Assembly: GCF_036323735.1 (NCBI RefSeq)
Contig: NC_086032.1
Coordinates: 50,027,335-50,091,334, forward strand
Length of the DNA: 64,000 nucleotides
Origin: Rattus norvegicus
Taxonomy: Eukaryota > Chordata > Mammalia > Rodentia > Muridae
Direction: 5' to 3'
Shown here: positions 52,001 to 63,212 of the stretch, piece after piece
Layout of the letters: each line of letters opens with the position of its first letter
How positions within the stretch are numbered: position 1 is the first letter of the stretch
The notes under the pieces: generated by a model
Seen by the model: only the letters and a program-made list of their open reading frames with translations
What the model was told of the DNA's origin: nothing
Database searches by the model: none
Program-made: the position numbers and the translations under genes

Positions 52001-53140
52001 TCAAGATAGAGCAACGTTTTAACGAACTGAAACACTGTTTCTTTGTGAATTCAGTTCGTTCCTAGTAGCCTGCTCTTGTAATATGTGTACTTTTAAAGAT
52101 TTATAAAAATTTGGTGAACCGAATCTGAGTAACATGGTGAATTCGGTTAGTTCCCAATATGTGCAGTAGTAATAAGTGGACTGTTCGGGATATAGAAAAA
52201 ATTTCACGAATGGAATCAAAATTTCTAGGCGGATTCATTGAGTTCTCAGTGGGACATGCTTGTATGAGTTTGCTTTTCAATATCGAGTAACATTTTAAGG
52301 AACGGAATCCAAGTATCTTTGCGAATTGAGTAGGTTCCCAATAGGATTCGCATGTAATAAGCTTGTTATTCAAGATAGAGAAACGTTTTAACGAACTGAA
52401 ACACTGTTTCTTTGTGAATTCAGTTAGTTCCTAGTAGCCTGCTCTTGTAATATGTGTACTTTTCAAGATTTATACAAATTTGGTGAGACGAATCTGAGTA
52501 ACCTGGTGAATTGTGTTAGTTCCCAATAGGCGGCAGTAGTAATAAGTGGACTGTTCGTGATATAGAAAAATTTTCACGAATGGAATCAAAATTTCTAGGC
52601 GAATTCAGTGAGTTCCCAATGGGACATGCTTGTATGAGTTTGTTTTTCAATATCGAGCAACATTTTAAGGAACGGAATCCAAGTATCATTGCGAATTGAG
52701 TAGGTTCCCAATAGTATTCGCATGTAATAAGCTTGTTATTCAAGATAGAGCAACGTTTTCACGAACTGAAACACTGTATCTTTGTGAATTCAGTTAGTTC
52801 CTAGTAGCCTGCTCTTGTAATATGTTACTTTTCAAGATTTATAAAAATTTGGTGAGCCGAATCTGAGTAACCTGTTGAATTCGGTTAGTTCCCAATAGGG
52901 GGCAGTAGTAATAAGTGGACTGTTCGGGATATAGAAAAATTTTCACGAATAGAATCAAAATTTCTAGGCGAATTCATGAGTTCCCAGTAGGACATGCTTG
53001 TATGAGTTTGCTTTTCAATATCGACCAACATTTTAAGGAACGGAATCCAAGTATCATTGCGAATTGAGTAGGTTCCCAATAGGATTCGCATGTAATAAGC
53101 TTGTTATTCAAGATAGAGCAACGTTTTAACGAACTGAAAC
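49058..53140 (+). repeat. 4.1-kb block (11 monomers), right copy
   Basis: Copy of 39471-43553 at an offset of 9587 bp (26 monomers less 33 bp). Differences from the left copy include GGCCGCAG for GGCGTCAG in the alpha monomer, GAATTCGG for GAACTCGG in the beta monomer, AATAGTATTCG for AATAGGATTCA in the monomer at 52508, and GAGACG for GAGCCG just before it. Its right end overlaps the start of the 8-monomer unit. Confidence 0.88.
49927..51031 (+). repeat. Alpha-beta-gamma trimer, copy 2
   Basis: Alpha starts at 49927, beta at 50296, gamma at 50666, each 9587 bp after copy 1. All trimer marks are kept (GATTAGG, TTTTCCATATCG, TAATAAGGACTG, ATTATAGGAAACCG), except that alpha has the common AATAGGCCGCAG and beta has GAATTCGG, so these two sites look converted toward the majority form. 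Confidence 0.88.
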
Positions 53141-55460
53141 ACTGTTTCTTTGTGAATTCAGTTAGTTCCTAGTAGCCTGCTCTTGTAATATGTGTACTTT
53201 TAAAGATTTATAAAAATTTAGTGAGCCGAATATGGGTAACATGGTGAATTCGGTTAGTTCCCAATATGCCGCAGTAGTAATAAGTGGACTGTTTGGATAT
53301 AGAAAAATTTTCACGAATGGAATCAAAATTTCAGGGCGAATTCAGTGAGTTCCCAATGGGACATGCTTGTATGAGTTTGCTTTTCAATATCGAGCAACAT
53401 TTTATGGAACGGAATCCAAGTATCATTGCGAATTGAGTAGGTTTCCAATAGGATTCGCATGTAATAAGCTTGTTATTCAAGATAGAGCAACGTTTTAACG
53501 AACTGAAACACTGTTTCTTTGTGAATTCAGTTAGTTCCTAGTAGCCTGCTCTTGTAATATGTGTACTTTTCAAGATTTATAAAAATTTGGTGAGCCGAAT
53601 CTGAGTAACCTGGTGAATTGGGTTAGTTCCCAATAGGCGGCAGTAGTAATAAGTGGACTGTTCGTGATATAGAAAAATTTTCACGAACGGAATTAAAATT
53701 TCTAGGCGAATTCAGTGAGTTCCCAATGGGACTGCTTGTATGAGTTTGCTTTTCAATATCGAGCAACATTTTAAGGAACGGAATCCAAGTATCATTCCGA
53801 ATTGAGTAGGTTCCCAATAGGATTCGCATGTAATAAGCTTGTTATTCAAGATAGAGCAACGTTTTAACGAACTGAAACACTATTTCTTTGTGAATTCAGT
53901 TAGTTCCTAGTAGTCTGCTCTTGTAATATGTGTACTTTGCAAGATTTATAAAAATCTGGTGAGCCGAATCTGAGTAACCTGGTGAATTCGGTTAGTTCCC
54001 AATAGGCGGCAGTAGTAATAAGTGGACTGTACGGGATATAGAAAAATTTTCACGAATGGAATCAAAATTTCTAGGCGAATTATGTGAGTTCCCAATGGGA
54101 CATGCTTGTATGAGTTTGCTTTTCAATATCGAGCAACATTTTAAGGAACGGAATCCAAGTATCATTGCGAATTGAGTAGGTTCAAAAAAGGATTCGCATG
54201 TAATAAGCTTGTTATTCAAGATAGAGCAACGTTTTAACGAACTGAAACACTGTTTCTTTGTGAATTCAGTTAGTTCCTAGTAGCCTGCTCTTGTAATATG
54301 TGTACTTTTCAAGATTTATAAAAATTTGGTGAGCCGAATCTGAGTAACCTGGTGAATTGTGTTAGTTCCCAATAGGCGGCAGTAGTAATAAGTGGACTGT
54401 TCGTGATATAGAAAAATTTTCACGAATGGAATCAAAATTTCGAGGCGAATTCAGTGAGTTCCCAATGGGACATGCTTGTATGAGTTTGCTTTTCAATATC
54501 GAGCAACATTTTAAGGAACGGAATCCAAGTATCATTGCGAATTGAGTAGGTTCCCAATAGGATTCGCATGTAATAAGCTTGTTATTCAAGATAGAGCAAC
54601 GTTTTAACGAACTGAAACACTGTTTCTTTGTGAATTCAGTTAGTTCCTAGTAGCCTGCTCTTGTAATATATGTACTTTTCAAGATTTATAAAATTTGGTG
54701 AGCCGAATCTGAGTAACCTGGTGAATTCGGTTAGTTTCCAATAGGCGGCAGTAGTAATAAGTGGACTGTTCGGGATATAGAAAAATTTTCACGAATGGAA
54801 TCAAAATTTCTAGGCGAATTCATTGAATTCCCAGTGGGACATGCTTGTATGAGTTTGCTTTTCAATATCGAGCAAAATTTTAAGGAACGGAATCAAAGTA
54901 TCATGGTGAATTGAGTAGGTTCCCAATAAGATTCGCATGTAATAAGTTTGTTATTCAAGATAGAGCAACGTTTTAACGAACTGAAACACTGTTTCTTTGT
55001 GAATTCAGTTAGTTCCTAGTAGCCTGCTCTTGTAATATGTGTACTTTTCAAGATTTATAAAAATTTGGTGAGCCGAATCTGAGTAACATGGTGAATGGGT
55101 TAGTTCCCAATAGGAGGCAGTAGTAATAAGTGGATTGTTCGGGATATAGATAAATTTTCACGAATGGAATCAAAATTTCGAGGCGAATTCAGTGAGTTCC
55201 CAATGGGCATGCTTGTATGACTTTGCTTTTCATTATCGAGCAACATTATTAGAAACCGAATCCAAGTATCATGGTGAATTGAGTAGGTTCCCAATTGGAT
55301 TCGCATGTAATAAGCTTGTTATTCAAGATAGAGCAACGTTTTAACGAACTGAAACACTGTTTCTTTGTGAATTCAGTTAGTTCCTAGTAGCCTGCTCTTG
55401 TAATATGTGTACTTTTCAAGATTTATACAAATTTGGTGAGACGAATCTGAGTAACCTGGT
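52508..55460 (+). repeat. 8-monomer HOR, copy 1 (2953 bp)
   Basis: Monomer starts: 52508, 52877, 53246, 53615, 53984, 54354, 54723, 55093. Marks: GAATTGTGTTAG with AATAGTATTCG; GGGGGCAG with ATCGACC; CAATATGCCGCAG with TGTTTGGATATAG; GAATTGGGTTAG with GGGACTGCTTG; GTACGGGATATAG with TTCAAAAAAGG; GAATTGTGTTAG with TTCGAGGCG; TTAGTTTCCAATAGG; and a gamma-like monomer (GAATGGGTTAG, TTCATTATCG, ATTAGAAACCG). The first six recur 2953 bp downstream. Confidence 0.9.
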
Positions 55461-58400
55461 GAATTGTGTTAGTTCCCAATAGGCGGCAGTAGTAATAAGT
55501 GGACTGTTCGTGATATAGAAAAATTTTCACGAATGGAATCAAAATTTCTAGGCGAATTCAGTGAGTTCCCAATGGGACATGCTTGTATGAGTTTGTTTTT
55601 CAATATCGAGCAACATTTTAAGGAACGGAATCCAAGTATCATTGCGAATTGAGTAGGTTCCCAATAGTATTCGCATGTAATAAGCTTGTTATTCAAGATA
55701 GAGCAACGTTTTCACGAACTGAAACACTGTATCTTTGTGAATTCAGTTAGTTCCTAGTAGCCTGCTCTTGTAATATGTTACTTTTCAAGATTTATAAAAA
55801 TTTGGTGAGCCGAATCTGAGTAACCTGTTGAATTCGGTTAGTTCCCAATAGGGGGCAGTAGTAATAAGTGGACTGTTCGGGATATAGAAAAATTTTCACG
55901 AATAGAATCAAAATTTCTAGGCGAATTCATGAGTTCCCAGTAGGACATGCTTGTATGAGTTTGCTTTTCAATATCGACCAACATTTTAAGGAACGGAATC
56001 CAAGTATCATTGCGAATTGAGTAGGTTCCCAATAGGATTCGCATGTAATAAGCTTGTTATTCAAGATAGAGCAACGTTTTAACGAACTGAAACACTGTTT
56101 CTTTGTGAATTCAGTTAGTTCCTAGTAGCCTGCTCTTGTAATATGTGTACTTTTAAAGATTTATAAAAATTTAGTGAGCCGAATATGGGTAACATGGTGA
56201 ATTCGGTTAGTTCCCAATATGCCGCAGTAGTAATAAGTGGACTGTTTGGATATAGAAAAATTTTCACGAATGGAATCAAAATTTCAGGGCGAATTCAGTG
56301 AGTTCCCAATGGGACATGCTTGTATGAGTTTGCTTTTCAATATCGAGCAACATTTTATGGAACGGAATCCAAGTATCATTGCGAATTGAGTAGGTTTCCA
56401 ATAGGATTCGCATGTAATAAGCTTGTTATTCAAGATAGAGCAACGTTTTAACGAACTGAAACACTGTTTCTTTGTGAATTCAGTTAGTTCCTAGTAGCCT
56501 GCTCTTGTAATATGTGTACTTTTCAAGATTTATAAAAATTTGGTGAGCCGAATCTGAGTAACCTGGTGAATTGGGTTAGTTCCCAATAGGCGGCAGTAGT
56601 AATAAGTGGACTGTTCGTGATATAGAAAAATTTTCACGAACGGAATTAAAATTTCTAGGCGAATTCAGTGAGTTCCCAATGGGACTGCTTGTATGAGTTT
56701 GCTTTTCAATATCGAGCAACATTTTAAGGAACGGAATCCAAGTATCATTCCGAATTGAGTAGGTTCCCAATAGGATTCGCATGTAATAAGCTTGTTATTC
56801 AAGATAGAGCAACGTTTTAACGAACTGAAACACTATTTCTTTGTGAATTCAGTTAGTTCCTAGTAGTCTGCTCTTGTAATATGTGTACTTTGCAAGATTT
56901 ATAAAAATCTGGTGAGCCGAATCTGAGTAACCTGGTGAATTCGGTTAGTTCCCAATAGGCGGCAGTAGTAATAAGTGGACTGTACGGGATATAGAAAAAT
57001 TTTCACGAATGGAATCAAAATTTCTAGGCGAATTATGTGAGTTCCCAATGGGACATGCTTGTATGAGTTTGCTTTTCAATATCGAGCAACATTTTAAGGA
57101 ACGGAATCCAAGTATCATTGCGAATTGAGTAGGTTCAAAAAAGGATTCGCATGTAATAAGCTTGTTATTCAAGATAGAGCAACGTTTTAACGAACTGAAA
57201 CACTGTTTCTTTGTGAATTCAGTTAGTTCCTAGTAGCCTGCTCTTGTAATATGTGTACTTTTCAAGATTTATAAAAATTTGGTGAGCCGAATCTGAGTAA
57301 CCTGGTGAATTGTGTTAGTTCCCAATAGGCGGCAGTAGTAATAAGTGGACTGTTCGTGATATAGAAAAATTTTCACGAATGGAATCAAAATTTCGAGGCG
57401 AATTCAGTGAGTTTCCAATGGGACATGCTTGTATGAGTTTGCTTTTCAATATCGAGCAACATTTTAAGGAACGGAATCCAAGTATCATTGCGAATTGAGT
57501 AGGTTTCCAATAGGATTCGCATGTAATAAGCTTGTTATTCAAGATAGAGCAACGTTTTAACGAACTGAAACACTGTTTCTTTGTGAATTCAGTTAGTTCC
57601 TAGTAGCCTGCTCTTGTAATATGTGTACTTTTAAAGATTTATAAAAATTTGGTGAGCCGAATCTGAGTAACATGGTGAATTCGGTTAGTTCCCAATAGGC
57701 CGCAGTAGTAATAAGTGGATTGTTCGGGATATAGAAAAATTTTCACGAATGGAATCAAAATTTCGAGGCGAATTCAGTGAGTTCCCAATGGGACATGCTT
57801 GTATGAGTTTGCTTTTCAATATCGAGCAACATTTTAAGGAACGGAATCCAAGTATCATTGCGAATTGAGTAGGTTCCCAATAGGATTCGCATGTAATAAG
57901 CTTGTTATTCAAGATAGAGCAACGTTTTAACGAACTGAAACACTGTTTCTTTGTGAATTCAGTTAGTTCCTAGTAGCCTGCTCTTGTAATATATGTACTT
58001 TTCAAGATTTATAAAATTTGGTGAGCCGAATCTGAGTAACCTGGTGAATTCGGTTAGTTTCCAATAGGCGGCAGTAGTAATAAGTGGACTGTTCGGGATA
58101 TAGAAAAATTTTCACGAATGGAATCAAAATTTCTAGGCGAATTCATTGAATTCCCAGTGGGACATGCTTGTATGAGTTTGCTTTTCAATATCGAGCAAAA
58201 TTTTAAGGAACGGAATCAAAGTATCATGGTGAATTGAGTAGGTTCCCAATAAGATTCGCATGTAATAAGTTTGTTATTCAAGATAGAGCAACGTTTTAAC
58301 GAACTGAAACACTGTTTCTTTGTGAATTCAGTTAGTTCCTAGTAGCCTGCTCTTGTAATATGTGTACTTTTCAAGATTTATAAAAATTTGGTGAGCCGAA

Positions 58401-58783
58401 TCTGAGTAACATGGTGAATGGGTTAGTTCCCAATAGGAGGCAGTAGTAATAAGTGGATTGTTCGGGATATAGATAAATTTTCACGAATGGAATCAAAATT
58501 TCGAGGCGAATTCAGTGAGTTCCCAATGGGCATGCTTGTATGACTTTGCTTTTCATTATCGAGCAACATTATTAGAAACCGAATCCAAGTATCATGGTGA
58601 ATTGAGTAGGTTCCCAATTGGATTCGCATGTAATAAGCTTGTTATTCAAGATAGAGCAACGTTTTAACGAACTGAAACACTGTTTCTTTGTGAATTCAGT
58701 TAGTTCCTAGTAGCCTGCCCTTGTAATATGTGTACTTTTAAAGATTTTTAAAAGTTTGGTGAGCCGAATCTCAGTAACCTGGT
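55461..58783 (+). repeat. 8-monomer HOR, copy 2, expanded to 9 monomers (3323 bp)
   Basis: Monomer starts: 55461, 55830, 56199, 56568, 56937, 57307, 57677, 58046, 58416. The first six match copy 1 at +2953 and the last two at +3323. The monomer at 57677 is therefore extra: a standard GGCCGCAG monomer with TTCGAGGCG, whose D unit carries the ATATATGTAC mark that in copy 1 directly follows the sixth monomer. This is a clear single-monomer length difference between neighbouring HOR copies. Confidence 0.9.
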
Positions 58784-59888
58784 GAATTCGGTTGTTCCCA
58801 ACAGGCGGCAGTAGTAATAAGTGGACTGTTCGGGATATAGAAAAATTTTCACGAATGGAATCAAAATTTCTAGGGGAATTCATTGAGTTCCCAGTGGGAC
58901 ATGCTTGTATGAGTTTGCTTTTCAATATCGAGCAACATTTTAAGGAACGGAATCCAAGTATCATTGCAAATTGATTAGGTTCCCAATAAGATTCGCATGT
59001 AATAAGTTTGTTATTCAAGATAGAGCAACGTTTTAACGAACTGAAACACTGTTTGTTTCTGAATTCAGTTAGTTCCTAGTAGCCTGCTCTTGTAATATGT
59101 GTACTTTGCAAGATTTATAAAAATTTGGTGAGCCGAATCTGAGTAACATGGTGAACTCGGTTAGTTCCCAATAGGCGGCAGTAGTAATAAGTGGACTGTT
59201 CGGGATATAGAAAAATTTTCACGAATGGAATCAAAATTTCTAGGCGAATTCACTGAGTTCCCAATGGGACATGCTTGTATGAGTTTGCTTTTCCATATCG
59301 AGCAACATTTTAAGGAACGGAATCCAAGTATCATGGCGAATTGAGTAGGTTCCCAATAGGATTCGCATGTAATAAGCTTGTTATTCAAGGTAGAGCAACG
59401 TTTTAACGAACTGAAACACTGTTTCTTTGTGAATTCAGTTAGTTCCTAGTATCCTGCTCTTGTAATATGTGTACTTTTAAAGATTTATAAAAATCTGGTG
59501 AGCCGAATCTGAGTAACATGGTGAATTCGGTTAGTTCCCAATAGGCTGCAGTAGTAATAAGGACTGTTCGGGATATATAAAAATTTTCACGAATGGAATC
59601 AAAATTTCGAGGCGAATTCAGTGAGTTCCCAATGGGCATGCTTGTATGAGTTTGCTTTTCATTATCGAGCAACATTATAAGAAACCGAATCCAAGTATCA
59701 TGGTGAATTGAGTAGGTTCCAAATAGGATTTCATGTAATAAGCTTGTTATTCAAGATAGAGCAACGTTTTAACGAACTGAAACACTGTTTCTTTGTGAAT
59801 TCAGTTAGTTCCTAGTAGCCTGCTCTTGTAATATGTGTACTTTTCAAGATTTATAAAAATTTGGTGAGCCGAATCTGAGTAAACTGGT
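58784..59888 (+). repeat. Alpha-beta-gamma trimer, copy 3
   Basis: Alpha starts at 58784, beta at 59153, gamma at 59523, at +18444 from copy 1. Alpha has CCAACAGGCGGCAG and TAGGGGAATTC, beta has AATAGGCGGCAG, gamma has TAATAAGGACTG and ATTATAAGAAACCG with GGATTTCATG (two bases lost in C). It follows the 9-monomer HOR without any break. Confidence 0.88.
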
Positions 59889-62103
59889 GAATTGGGTTAG
59901 TTCCCAATAGGCGGCAGTAGTAATAAGTGGACTGTTCGTGATATAGAAAAATTTTCACGAACGGAATTAATATTTCTAGGCGAATTCAGTGAGTTCCCAA
60001 TGGGACTGCTTGTATGAGTTTGCTTTTCAATATCGAGCAACATTTTAAGGAACGGAATCCAAGTATCATTCCGAATTGAGTAGGTTCCCAATAGGATTCG
60101 CATGTAATAAGCTTGTTATTCAAGATAGAGCAACGTTTTAACGAACTGAAACACTATTTCTTTGTGAATTCAGTTAGTTCCTAGTAGTCTGCTCTTGTAA
60201 TATGTGTACTTTGCAAGATTTATAAAAATCTGGTGAGCCGAATCTGAGTAACCTGGTGAATTCGGTTAGTTCCCAATAGGCGGCAGTAGTAATAAGTGGA
60301 CTGTACGGGATATAGAAAAATTTTCACGAATGGAATCAAAATTTCTAGGCGAATTATGTGAGTTCCCAATGGGGCATGCTTGTATGAGTTTGCTTTTCAA
60401 TATCGAGCAACATTTTAAGGAACGGAATCCAAGTATCATTGCGGATTGAGTAGGTTTCCAATAGGATTCGCATGTAATAAGCTTGTTATTCAAGATAGAG
60501 CAACGTTTTAACGAACTGAAACACTGTTTCTTTGTGAATTCAGTTAGTTCCTAGTAGCCTGCTCTTGTAAAATGTGTACTTTTAAATTTTTATAAAAATT
60601 TGGTGAGCCGAATCTGAGTAACATGGTGAATTCGGTTAGTTCCCAATAGGCCGCAGTAGTAATAAGTGGATTGTTCGGGATATAGAAAAATTTTCACGAA
60701 TGGAATCAAAATTTCGAGGCGAATTCAGTGAGTTCCCAATGGGCATGCTTGTATGAGTTTGCTTTTCAATATCGAGCAACATTATAAGAAACCGAATCCA
60801 AGTATCATGGTGAATTGAGTAGGTTCCAAATAGGATTTCATGTAATAAGCTTGTTATTCAAGATAGAGCAACGTTTTAACGAACTGAAACACTGTTTCTT
60901 TGTGAATTCAGTTAGTTCCTAGTAGCCTGCTCTTGTAATATGTGTACTTTTCAAGATTTATAAAAATTTGGTGAGCCGAATCTGAGTAAACTGGTGAATT
61001 GGGTTAGTTCCCAATAGGCGGCAGTAGTAATAAGTGGACTGTTCGTGATATAGAAAAATTTTCACGAACGGAATTAAAATTTCTAGGCGAATTCAGTGAG
61101 TTCCCAATGGGACTGCTTGTATGAGTTTGCTTTTCAATATCGAGCAACATTTTAAGGAACGGAATCCAAGTATCATTCCGAATTGAGTAGGTTCCCAATA
61201 GGATTCGCATGTAATAAGCTTGTTATTCAAGATAGAGCAACGTTTTAACGAACTGAAACACTATTTCTTTGTGAATTCAGTTAGTTCCTAGTAGTCTGCT
61301 CTTGTAATATGTGTACCTTGCAAGATTTATAAAAATCTGGTGAGCCGAATCTGAGTAACCTGGTGAATTCGGTTAGTTCCCAATAGGCGGCAGTAGTAAT
61401 AAGTGGACTGTACGGGATATAGAAAAATTTTCACGAATGGAATCAAAATTTCTAGGCGAATTATGTGAGTTCCCAATGGGACATGCTTGTATGAGTTTGC
61501 TTTTCAATATCGAGCAACATTTTAAGGAACGGAATCCAAGTATCATTGCGGATTGAGTAGGTTTCCAATAGGATTCGCATGTAATAAGCTTGTTATTCAA
61601 GATAGAGCAACGTTTTAACGAACTGAAACACTGTTTCTTTGTGAATTCAGTTAGTTCCTAGTAGCCTGCTCTTGTAAAATGTGTACTTTTAAATTTTTAT
61701 AAAAATTTGGTGAGCCGAATCTGAGTAACATGGTGAATTCGGTTAGTTCCCAATAGGCCGCAGTAGTAATAAGTGGACTGTTCGGGATATAGAAAAATTT
61801 TCACGAATGGAATCAAAATTTCGAGGCGAATTCAGTGAGTTCTCAATGGGACATGCTTGTATGAGTTTGCTTTTCAATATCGAGCAACATTTTAAGGAAC
61901 GGAATCCAAGTATCATTGCGAATTGAGTAGGTTCCCAATAGGATTCGCATGTAATAAGCTTGTTATTCAAGATAGAGCAACGTTTTAACGAACTGAAACA
62001 CTGTTTCTTTGTGAATTCAGTTAGTTCCTAGTAGCCTGCTCTTGTAATATATGTACTTTTCAAGATTTATAAAAATTTGGTTAGCCGAATCTGAGTAACC
62101 TGG
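59889..62103 (+). repeat. Tandem pair of a 3-monomer unit (1107-bp offset)
   Basis: Monomers at 59889, 60258 and 60627 are followed by 60996, 61365 and 61735. The first two pairs match closely (GAATTGGGTTAG with GGGACTGCTTG; GTACGGGATATAG with GCGGATTGAG), and both third members are preceded by the rare TTTTAAATTTTTATAAA. The third members then diverge: 60627 is gamma-like in B and C (GGGCATGC, ATTATAAGAAACCG, GGATTTCATG), 61735 is standard. A crossover or conversion tract must end inside the third monomer. Confidence 0.85.
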
Positions 62104-63212
62104 TGAATTCGGTTAGTTCCCAATAGGCGGCAGTAGTAATAAGTGGACTGTTCGGGATATAGAAAAATTTTCACGAATGGAATCAAAATTTCTAGGCGAA
62201 TTCATTGAGTTCCCAGTGGGACATGCTTGTATGAGTTTGCTTTTCAATATCGAGCAAAATTTTAAGGAACGGAATCAAAGTATCATGGTGAATTGAGTAG
62301 GTTCCCAATAAGATTCGCATGTAATAAGTTTGTTATTCAAGATAGAGCAACGTTTTAACGAACTGAAATACTGTTTCTTTGTGAATTCAGTTAGTTCCTA
62401 GTAGCCTGCTCTTGTAATATGTGTACTTTTCAAGATTTATAAAAATTTGGTGAGCCGAATCTGAGTAACATGGTGAATGGGTTAGTTCCCAATAGGAGGC
62501 AGTAGTAATAAGTGGACTGTTCGGGATATAGAAAAATTTTCACGAATGGAATCAAAATTTCGAGGCGAATTCAGTGAGTTCCCAATGGGCATGCTTGTAT
62601 GAGTTTGCTTTTCATTATCGAGCAACATTATTAGAAACCGAATCCAAGTATCATGGTGAATTGAGTAGGTTCCCAATTGGATTCGCATGTAATAAGCTTG
62701 TTATTCAAGATAGAGCAACGTTTTCACGAACTGAAACACTGTTTCTTTGTGAATTCAGTTAGTTCCTAGTAGCCTGCTCTTGTAATATGTATACTTTTCA
62801 AGATTTATAAAAATCTGGTGAGCCGAATCTGAGTAACCTGGTGAATTCGGTTAGTTCCCAATAGGGGGCAGTAGTAATAAGTGAACTGTTCGGGATATAG
62901 AAAAATTTTCACGAATGGAATCAAAATTTCTAGGCGAATTCAGTGAGTTCCCAATGGGTCATGCTTGTATGAGTTTGCTTTTCAATATCGAGCAACATTT
63001 TAAGGATCGCAATCCAAGTATCATTGCGAATTGAGTAGGTTCCCAATAGGATTCGCATGTAATAAGCTTGTTATTCAAGATAGAGCAACGTTTTAACGAA
63101 CTGAAACACTGTTTCTTTGTGAATTCAGTTAGTTCCTAGTAGCCTGCCCTTGTAATATGTGTACTTTTAAAGATTTTTAAAAGTTTGGTGAGCCGAATCT
63201 CAGTAACCTGGT
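62104..63212 (+). repeat. Three satellite monomers before the last trimer
   Basis: Monomers start at about 62104, 62474 and 62843. The first two match types 54723/58046 and 55093/58416 of the 8/9-monomer HOR (ATATATGTAC, TCGAGCAAAATTTT, then GAATGGGTTAG with ATTAGAAACCG). The third (GGGGGCAG, AAGTGAACTG, AAGGATCGC) resembles the monomers before alpha at about 39970 and 49557, so the order seen there is kept here. Confidence 0.82.
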
